DNA from: CALXJM01 sp963930325
GTDB lineage: Bacteria > Bacillota > Clostridia > TANB77 > CAG-508
Reading direction: 5' to 3'
DNA length: 39,589 bases
NCBI GenBank assembly: GCA_963930325.1
Contig: CAWVME010000138.1
Span: 1 to 39,589 of the forward strand
Part shown: positions 33,670-39,589 of the stretch, in pieces
Numbering within the stretch: position 1 is the first letter of the stretch
How the letters are laid out: each line of letters begins with the position of its first letter
The notes under the pieces: model-generated
Told to the model about the DNA's origin: nothing
Seen by the model: the letters and a program-made list of their open reading frames with translations, nothing else
Databases searched by the model: none
Made by a program: the position numbers and the translations under genes

Positions 33670-34035
33670 TTGAGTGAGAATATTAGTAGAACTAGCTCTT
33701 ATTTTTTTGAAGACCAAATGATATTCGAACTAGCTAAGTCAATACAAAATTATCCGCACATAACAATTATTGTTGCTTGCTCTATTGGACTTATCAGCAT
33801 TTGTTTGTATTTAGCTGTGTCTATAGGCTATAAGAAAAATGAAGAAGGAATTTACTTAAACTGGTTTGATAAACTACCATTAGAAATTACTGGAATAGGA
33901 ATTATTACAGTTTTAGCAGTACTTGTAGCAGTACTTTCTGAGATGCAGTATAGTGTTTATTATCGATATGAACTTATTATATGCTATATTATTATTCTAA
34001 TTTTGACTTACATTTTTTTAGTTATACGGAGTTAA
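33670..34035 (+). pseudogene. Sensor histidine kinase, middle fragment (membrane region)
   Basis: This frame is open from 33637 and encodes about 120 residues after the first break: the end of the sensor region, then three hydrophobic helices (ITIIVACSIGLISICLYLAV, IGIIVLAVLVAV-type, and YELIICYIIILILTYIFLVI). It stops at 34033-34035. Skipping one base between 34019 and 34030 leads into the kinase frame (YGVNTVIKRLKARTLL). No ribosome site supports independent translation. The multi-helix sensor resembles kinases with several transmembrane passes. Confidence 0.75.
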
Positions 34036-35140
34036 TACAGTTATTAAAAGATTAAAAGCAAGAACTTTATTAAAAAACACAATTATATATAAAACATATC
34101 AATGGACAAAAAAATATACCAAAAAGCTTTACCACAGCATATTTGATAATGCAAAGTTAACTTTAAAATGGACAATTTTTTACGGGGCATTTTTAATTTT
34201 GAATATGATATTTTTTGTGGGAATGCGAGTAGGAGAAACATTTTGGTCTTTGTTAAGTTTGGGAATGATAATTGCAATATTCTTTGGTAGCTTAAATAGA
34301 ATTCGACAATACGAAACAATACAAAAAAGTTTAGAAGCTCTGTACAAAGGTGAAGAAAAAATTTACTTAGAAGAAGAAAAATTTAAAAAGCCATTAAATA
34401 ATACTGCAAAATATGTAAATAATATAGCTGATGGGTTTGAAAATGCTATTGAAGAAGGAATTAAAAGTGAGAGACTAAAAACAGAACTAATCACTAATGT
34501 ATCTCATGATATAAAAACACCATTAACTTCAATCATTAATTATGTAGATTTATTAAAACAAGAGGAATTGCAAAGCGAAAAAGCAAAAGAATATATTGAG
34601 ATACTAGATAGTAAATCTCAAAGATTAAAAAAATTGATTGAAGATTTAGTAGAAGCATCTAAAGCTTCTTCTGGAAATATCAAATTAGAAAGCAAAAAAA
34701 TTGTAATAGGAGAACTACTAAAACAAGCAACAGGAGAGTTTGAAGACAAATTTAAAGAAAAAAATTTGGAAGTTATTATGAACTTGCCAGAAGAAGAGGT
34801 AAGTATATATGCAGACAGTAGGTACATGTATCGTATTATAGAAAACTTATTTGTAAACGTGTCAAAATATGCTCAAAATCATTCTAGAGTTTATGTTGAC
34901 GTGTTCTTAGAAGGAAAACAAGTAAAAGTAAGCATTAAAAATATTTCAGAAGAAAGATTAAATATTTCGGCAGAAGAACTAATGCAACGTTTTGTCCGTG
35001 GGGACAAATCAAGAACTACAGAAGGAAGCGGACTAGGTATATCTATAGCAAAAAGCCTAACAGAGTTGCAAAAAGGACAATTTATTTTAAATATAGATGG
35101 GGATTTGTTTAAAGTAGAACTAATTTTTGAAAAAATTTAA
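34022..35140 (+). pseudogene. Sensor histidine kinase, catalytic fragment
   Basis: The frame is open from 34022 and its first ATG is at 34199, without a ribosome site. It encodes two further membrane helices, then a HAMP-like or linker stretch, the dimerisation domain with the phospho-accepting His (NVSHDIKTPLTSIINYVDLL), and an ATP-binding domain with the N box (ENLFVNVSKYA) and G box (RGDKSRTTEGSGLGISIAKS). All catalytic motifs are intact. The unbroken kinase would run 33033-35140, about 700 residues. The two breaks need the same correction (one surplus base each), as does the break near 10396, which raises the chance of base errors rather than true decay. Confidence 0.85.
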
Positions 35141-35153
35141 AAATAATCATTCT

Positions 35154-35190
35154 GGGGCGAATAGAATTGAGAGATTCGCCTCAATTTTTT
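35154..35190 (+). terminator. Rho-independent terminator after the kinase gene
   Basis: GGGGCGAAT (35154-35162) pairs with ATTCGCCTC (35174-35182) with one G-T wobble across an 11-base loop, followed by AATTTTTT ending at 35190. It ends the TVP38, regulator and kinase unit. Confidence 0.75.
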
Positions 35191-35193
35191 GCG

Positions 35194-35328
35194 ATGGAAA
35201 AACCGTTTTTCCTTATACAACAAAAAATAATGGTGCACATATTTGCAAACAGAGTAAGTAAAACCATAGAAAACCTGTATGGTCGGCCGGACATTGTTCG
35301 CCAACTTAGTCTAAACGGCAAAGTCTAG
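35194..35328 (+). other. Gap of about 290 bases upstream of adhE with a 44-codon open frame of doubtful status
   Basis: Between the terminator and the adhE promoter an ATG at 35194 opens 44 codons (ending LYGRPDIVRQLSLNGKV) with stop TAG at 35326, but no ribosome site precedes it. The second half (about 35278-35325) is richer in G+C than its surroundings and includes CGGCCGGAC. The opposite strand is also partly open. A small hairpin GGAAAAA-CCG-TTTTTCC lies at 35196-35212. It may be a leader, a small RNA or a remnant of another gene. I do not claim it is translated. Confidence 0.3.
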
Positions 35329-35350
35329 TTTGTAAATTTAAAGGAAGCCA

Positions 35351-35379
35351 TTGACAAGAAAAAAAGCATTATATATAAT
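35351..35379 (+). promoter_or_regulatory. Consensus promoter of adhE
   Basis: TTGACA (35351-35356) and TATAAT (35374-35379) are both perfect and 17 bases apart, the strongest form of a sigma-A promoter. The start would be near 35386, giving a leader of about 48 bases. No Rex-type operator (TTGTTAAN4TTAACAA) was seen around it. Confidence 0.85.
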
Positions 35380-35433
35380 GAATACTGCAATAATAGGGTA
35401 TACTATAATATATTGATAAAAAGGAGAGAGGCT

Positions 35434-38031
35434 ATGGCAGAGAAAAAACAAGAAATAGACGTAAATCAAATGATTAACACTCTTGTAGATAATGCAGAAC
35501 AGGCACTAGAAGAGTATATGAAACTAGATCAAGAGCAGATTGACAAAATTGTTAATGAAATGGCTTTAGCAGGATTAGACAACCATATGCGATTAGCGAA
35601 ATTAGCAGTAGAGGAAACTAAGAGAGGAATTTATGAAGACAAGGTAATTAAAAATATATTTGCAACAGAATATATTTGGCATTCCATAAAAAAAGAAAAA
35701 ACAGTTGGAGTTGTAGAAGAAAACGAGCTAGAGGGTTATGTAGAAGTTGCAGAACCAGTAGGTATTGTAGCAGGAGTTACACCAGTAACTAACCCTACTT
35801 CTACAACAATGTTTAAGTCACTTATTTGTGCTAAAGCAAGAAATCCAATTATATTTGGATTTCATCCATCTGCACAACAAAGCTCTAAAGCCGCTGCAGA
35901 AATATTAAAAAAAGCAGCTATTGAAGCAGGGGCACCAGAACATTGCATTCAATGGATTGAATACCCATCAATTGAAGCAACAAATGCATTGATGAATCAC
36001 CCTAAAGTGGCTTTAATATTGGCTACTGGAGGCGCTGGAATGGTAAGAGCAGCATACAGTTGTGGTAAACCTGCTTTAGGAGTAGGACCAGGAAATGCAC
36101 CATGTTATATAGAAAAAACAGCTAATATAAAAAGAGCGTGTACGGATTTAATGCTGTCGAAAACATTTGACAATGGTATGATATGTGCTTCTGAACAAGC
36201 TGTTATTGTAGATAAAGAAATAGCAAAAGAATTTGAACAATTTATGAAAGAAAATAACTGTTATTTTCTAAACAAGGAAGAAACAGAAAAAGCTTCAAAT
36301 TATGTTATTAATTCAGAAAAAGGAGCTGTAAATTCTGCTGTAGTTGGGCAGTCTGCCAATTGGATAGCAGAACAAGCAGGAATAAAAGTACCACCAAATA
36401 CAAAAATATTAATTGCGAAATTAGAAGGAGTTGGAGTAGATTATCCACTATCTAGAGAAAAATTATCACCAGTTCTTGCATATTATACAGTAAAAAATCC
36501 AGAAGATGGTTTTGCAATATGTAAGAAAATATTAGAATTTGGAGGACTTGGACATTCTGCAATTATCCACAGCGAAGATGAAGAGCTTATTAAAAAATTT
36601 GGACAAGAGATGAAAGTTGGTAGAGTAATTGCGAATTCTCCATCATCTCAAGGAGCAATTGGAGATATCTATAATACAAATACTCCATCTTTAACTCTTG
36701 GATGTGGTTCTTATGGAAAAAACAGTACAACTTCAAATGTATCTACTGTGAATTTAATTAACAAGAAAAAAATCGCGAAAAGGAGAGTTAATATGCAATG
36801 GTTTAAAGTTCCGCCCAAAATTTATTTTGAGAATGATTCAATCCAATATTTAGAGAAAATGGAAAATATATCAAAAGCATTTATTGTAACAGATCCAACT
36901 ATGGTAAAACTAGGATATGTAGATAAAATTTTATACTATTTAAGAAAACGAAAAGAATATTGCCATGCAAAAATATATTCTGCTGTTGAGCCAGACCCAG
37001 ATGTAGATACAATTATGCGTGGAGTAGAAGAAATGAGAAGTTTTAATCCAGATGTAATTATTGCTATCGGAGGAGGCTCAGCCATTGATGCCGCAAAAGG
37101 AATGTGGCTATTCTATGAACACCCTGATGCAACTTTTGATGGATTAAAACAAAAATTCATGGATATAAGAAAAAGAGTTGTAAAATTTCCTAACTTAGGA
37201 AAATTAGCTAAATTTGTAGCTATTCCAACTACATCAGGAACAGGTAGTGAAGTAACTGCATTTGCAGTTATTACAGATAGAAAAAATGGAAATATTAAAT
37301 ATCCTTTAGCAGATTATGCCTTAAGACCAGATGTAGCAATTATTGATCCACAATTTGTCATGAGCTTACCTAAATCAGCTACAGCAGATACAGGTATGGA
37401 TGTGCTAACACATGCACTAGAAGCATATGTATCTAATATGGCAAGCGATTATACAGATGGATTGGCACTACAAGCTATTGATTTAGTATTTAGCTACCTA
37501 AAAAGAGCATATGACAAGGGAGCAGAAGATGCTCTAGCAAGAGAAAAAATGCACAATGCTTCTTGTATTGCTGGAATGGCATTTACTAATGCTTTCTTAG
37601 GACTAAACCATAGTATGGCACATAAATTAGGAGGAGAATATCACATCCCACATGGTAGAGCTAATGCTATTTTATTACCATATGTAATTGCATATAATTC
37701 AGAAAATCCAACTAAATTTGCTACTTTCCCTAAATATGAGAGTTTTATAGCAGATGAAAAATACGCAAAAGCAGCAAGATTTGTAGGACTTGGAGGAAAA
37801 GATACAAATGAAAGTGTACAAAATTTAATAAAAGCCATAAAACAATTAATGAAAGATTTAAATATGCCTACATCAATTAAAGAATGCGGAATAGATGAAT
37901 CTGTGTTTATGTCAAAATTAAGAGAATTGTCTGAGAATGCACATGATGACCAATGTACAGGAGCTAATCCAAGATATCCATTAGTAGGAGAAATTATGGA
38001 AATATTTAAAAAGGCATACTATGGAGAATAA
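35434..38031 (+). CDS. adhE: Bifunctional aldehyde-alcohol dehydrogenase AdhE
   Basis: This 865-residue protein starts at the ATG at 35434, placed by AAGGAGAG (35421-35428); a longer frame from 35413 begins upstream of that site. The N-terminal CoA-acylating aldehyde dehydrogenase (about 10-440) has catalytic C251 (GMICASEQ) and the nucleotide-binding ATGGAGMVRA segment. A linker (about 440-455) leads to the iron-dependent alcohol dehydrogenase (about 456-865), with GGGSAIDAAKG and metal ligands D656, H660, H726 and H740. The enzyme converts acetyl-CoA to acetaldehyde and on to ethanol using two NADH, regenerating NAD+ in fermentation; AdhE forms filaments (spirosomes) in the cytosol. Its length is normal for AdhE. 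It is transcribed alone, from a consensus promoter to a strong terminator. Confidence 0.97.
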   Translation: MAEKKQEIDVNQMINTLVDNAEQALEEYMKLDQEQIDKIVNEMALAGLDNHMRLAKLAVEETKRGIYEDKVIKNIFATEYIWHSIKKEKTVGVVEENELEGYVEVAEPVGIVAGVTPVTNPTSTTMFKSLICAKARNPIIFGFHPSAQQSSKAAAEILKKAAIEAGAPEHCIQWIEYPSIEATNALMNHPKVALILATGGAGMVRAAYSCGKPALGVGPGNAPCYIEKTANIKRACTDLMLSKTFDNGMICASEQAVIVDKEIAKEFEQFMKENNCYFLNKEETEKASNYVINSEKGAVNSAVVGQSANWIAEQAGIKVPPNTKILIAKLEGVGVDYPLSREKLSPVLAYYTVKNPEDGFAICKKILEFGGLGHSAIIHSEDEELIKKFGQEMKVGRVIANSPSSQGAIGDIYNTNTPSLTLGCGSYGKNSTTSNVSTVNLINKKKIAKRRVNMQWFKVPPKIYFENDSIQYLEKMENISKAFIVTDPTMVKLGYVDKILYYLRKRKEYCHAKIYSAVEPDPDVDTIMRGVEEMRSFNPDVIIAIGGGSAIDAAKGMWLFYEHPDATFDGLKQKFMDIRKRVVKFPNLGKLAKFVAIPTTSGTGSEVTAFAVITDRKNGNIKYPLADYALRPDVAIIDPQFVMSLPKSATADTGMDVLTHALEAYVSNMASDYTDGLALQAIDLVFSYLKRAYDKGAEDALAREKMHNASCIAGMAFTNAFLGLNHSMAHKLGGEYHIPHGRANAILLPYVIAYNSENPTKFATFPKYESFIADEKYAKAARFVGLGGKDTNESVQNLIKAIKQLMKDLNMPTSIKECGIDESVFMSKLRELSENAHDDQCTGANPRYPLVGEIMEIFKKAYYGE

Positions 38032-38055
38032 ATTTTAAAGATAGTATAAAAATTG

Positions 38056-38083
38056 AAAAACACCTCAAATTGAGGTGTTTTTT
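38056..38083 (+). terminator. Rho-independent terminator of adhE
   Basis: CACCTC (38061-38066) pairs with GAGGTG (38072-38077) over a 5-base loop. Flanking A (38056-38060) and T (38078-38083) runs extend the stem, and the T run follows on the + strand. It lies 25 bases after the adhE stop and could act in both directions. Confidence 0.9.
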
Positions 38084-38108
38084 CAATTTTATTAACAAAA
38101 TCTAAAAC

Positions 38109-38157
38109 TAATAAAATATTGAAAAACAATAATAAAATATTGACAAATGATAATAAA
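38109..38157. repeat. Three TAATAAA repeats spaced 21 bases apart at a promoter
   Basis: TAATAAAATATTGA begins at 38109 and again at 38130, and a shorter TAATAAA begins at 38151. Each step is exactly 21 bases, two helical turns, so all copies face the same side. The second copy overlaps the -35 box and the third lies in the spacer of the promoter at 38140-38168. This is a candidate operator for a regulator binding in phase, or a simple duplication of A+T-rich DNA. Confidence 0.5.
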
Positions 38158-38168
38158 CAGAATATAAT
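38140..38168 (+). promoter_or_regulatory. Consensus promoter of the DUF4173-type gene
   Basis: Perfect TTGACA (38140-38145) and TATAAT (38163-38168) with a 17-base spacer. The predicted start near 38175 leaves a leader of only about 18 bases before the ATG at 38193, with the ribosome site inside it. The promoter overlaps the 21-base repeats. Confidence 0.82.
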
Positions 38169-38192
38169 ATCTTCCAGAAGGAGGATTTTAAA

Positions 38193-39589
38193 ATGAAGAA
38201 AATATTTATAGGTTCTGTGCTGATAGCTATTTTACAATCTATTATGTTTTGGAATCAAAATATTGGTATATCTGCACCTATTTTTACTATTATATTAACT
38301 TGTTTTTTTCTTTACATTATGCAGAAAAATAATAAAGTCCAAAATAAAAAAGCAGAACTCTTACTTATTCCAATTTTTTTATTATCAAGTACGTATTTTT
38401 TCTTTAACAATGAGTTTTTAAATGGTATGAACTTTTTTGTAATACCAATACTTATTATTCTTATGATAATTCTTGTACAAAAAGAACAATTAGAAATTAA
38501 GGGATTGGTAAGAAAAATACTAGAATATGTTTTTAAACCATTTAGATACATGAAAAGAACTATGAACTTGATACGAGAAATGCTTTTAAATAACTGTAGT
38601 GTAAAAAATAAAGTTTTACTTGAAGTAATACTTAAAATTATAAAAGCACTTTTTGTTACTATTCCGATTACATTTATTGTATTTATGCTATTAGCTTCAG
38701 CGGATATAGTGTTTGCTGAAACTGTAGAAAAATTAATAGAATGTCTAGAGAAAATTTTTAAAAATATAAAACTAGGTGATATATTGCCGAGAATAATAAT
38801 AGGAGTTTTATTTTTTCTATATTTATCAGCAGCCATTATTAGAATTATAGAAGATAAAAAAGAAACAAATACAAAGCCAATAATAGAAACAAAAAATAAA
38901 GTAAGAGACAAAATAACAGCTACAATGCTTTTAACAGTTTTAAATATTATATATTTAGTATTTTGCATTTTACAGATAAAATCTATGTTTTTAGGACCAG
39001 TTTTAGATGAAACTTTTTTATATTCAGAATATGCTCGAGAAGGATTTTTTCAATTAATGATAGTATCTGTTATTAACTTTTTTACAATACTTATTATTAA
39101 GAACAATAGTAAGCAAGAAACTTTCAAAGAAAACAAATATATAAATAGTATGTGTATATTAATGCTAGTATTTACATTTATTATTCTTCTTTCTTCTTTT
39201 ACAAGAATGAACTTATATGAAGGTAAGTATGGATATACAGTACTTCGCCTACTTGTTTACTTTATACTTATAACAGAAGCAATATTAATTGTACCAACAG
39301 CAATTTATATCTTAAAAAGTAATATCCCGCTAGCTAAAATTTATATGATAATTTTAGTCAGTATGTATGTAATTCTAAATTTTAGTAACATGGATAATAT
39401 GATAGCCAAAAGAAATATAGATAGATATTTAGAAACTGGTAAAATAGACATTTATTATTTAAAATATGGTGTTGGAACAGATGCAATACCAGAAATTACA
39501 AGACTATTAGAAGAAAATCCAAAATCCGAATTAATATACGGGCTAGAAGAAACTATAAAAGAATATTTAGAACGAAAATATAGATATTT
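38193..39589 (+). CDS. DUF4173/DUF4153-type polytopic membrane protein (3' end outside window)
   Basis: The frame starts at the ATG at 38193 behind AGAAGGAGG and stays open to the window edge (465 residues so far). It begins MKKIFIGSVLIAILQSIMFW and has some ten hydrophobic helices. A cytoplasmic or linker stretch with many charges lies near 95-140. The block YAREGFFQLMIVSVINFFT (about 279-297) and the following RMNLYEGKYGYTVLRLLVYF are the hallmarks I associate with DUF4173 proteins, and a soluble tail (RNIDRYLETGKIDIYYLKYG) begins near 410. The function of the family is not known; it is often close to two-component or envelope genes. It is transcribed alone, from a consensus promoter. Confidence 0.8.
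   Translation, partial: MKKIFIGSVLIAILQSIMFWNQNIGISAPIFTIILTCFFLYIMQKNNKVQNKKAELLLIPIFLLSSTYFFFNNEFLNGMNFFVIPILIILMIILVQKEQLEIKGLVRKILEYVFKPFRYMKRTMNLIREMLLNNCSVKNKVLLEVILKIIKALFVTIPITFIVFMLLASADIVFAETVEKLIECLEKIFKNIKLGDILPRIIIGVLFFLYLSAAIIRIIEDKKETNTKPIIETKNKVRDKITATMLLTVLNIIYLVFCILQIKSMFLGPVLDETFLYSEYAREGFFQLMIVSVINFFTILIIKNNSKQETFKENKYINSMCILMLVFTFIILLSSFTRMNLYEGKYGYTVLRLLVYFILITEAILIVPTAIYILKSNIPLAKIYMIILVSMYVILNFSNMDNMIAKRNIDRYLETGKIDIYYLKYGVGTDAIPEITRLLEENPKSELIYGLEETIKEYLERKYRY

Noticed and set aside
35141..35433. Rex operator or riboswitch upstream of adhE
   Set aside because: No TTGTTAA-N4-TTAACAA-like site and no recognisable riboswitch core were found by eye.
38312..38968. 218-codon - strand frame
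   Set aside because: It overlaps the + strand DUF4173-type gene, which has a consensus promoter, a strong ribosome site and recognisable family motifs.
1..39589. tRNA or rRNA genes, insertion sequences, integrase, attachment sites
   Set aside because: No sequence resembling these was recognised on either strand; a tRNA or HMM scan was not possible here.

Overview
The window is an A+T-rich, low-GC Gram-positive chromosome segment. Shine-Dalgarno sites are strong (AAAGGAGG type), promoters follow TTGACA-17-TATAAT, and the cell-wall genes are those of a Firmicute (S11 D,D-carboxypeptidases, LytR-CpsA-Psr, ComEA, SH3b-CAP). Codon use and gene set suggest an anaerobic Clostridia member, perhaps an uncultured gut lineage. 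That placement is inference, because no rRNA gene is present. The bifunctional AdhE fits a fermentative anaerobe.

Region 1 (1-24827) is a large type IV secretion (T4SS)-like locus, almost all on the + strand. It opens with seven VirB2-like two-helix pilin paralogs (the first cut by the window edge) in two sequence classes, interrupted by hairpins and two clear promoters (384-412 and 3853-3881). A tightly packed operon follows: PrgI-family protein, a membrane-anchored VirB4-N-domain-like protein without an ATPase site, the VirB4/TraC ATPase, a VirB6-like protein, a frameshifted membrane-anchored protein, a 1557-residue VirB6 fused to two NlpC/P60-like domains (the second lacking its Cys), a third VirB6, two small single-pass proteins that look VirB8-like, a 1669-residue anchored protein with three wall-hydrolase domains, and a third VirB8-like relative. 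Together these give pilus subunits, an energising ATPase, an inner-membrane channel, a scaffold and wall-penetrating enzymes. No relaxase, VirD4 coupling protein, integrase or attachment site is visible, so the substrate is unknown.

Region 2 (24828-30341) is cell-envelope housekeeping: an SH3b-CAP protein, a D,D-carboxypeptidase, an LCP glycopolymer transferase, a second D,D-carboxypeptidase on the opposite strand across a shared bidirectional terminator, and a ComEA-like DNA-binding protein.

Region 3 (30342-39589) holds the Sua5/YwlC tRNA-modification enzyme, a TVP38/DedA-type membrane protein, an OmpR-type response regulator followed by a sensor kinase broken by two frameshifts, adhE behind a consensus promoter, and the start of a DUF4173-type membrane protein that runs off the end. 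No rRNA, tRNA, CRISPR array or insertion sequence was recognised.
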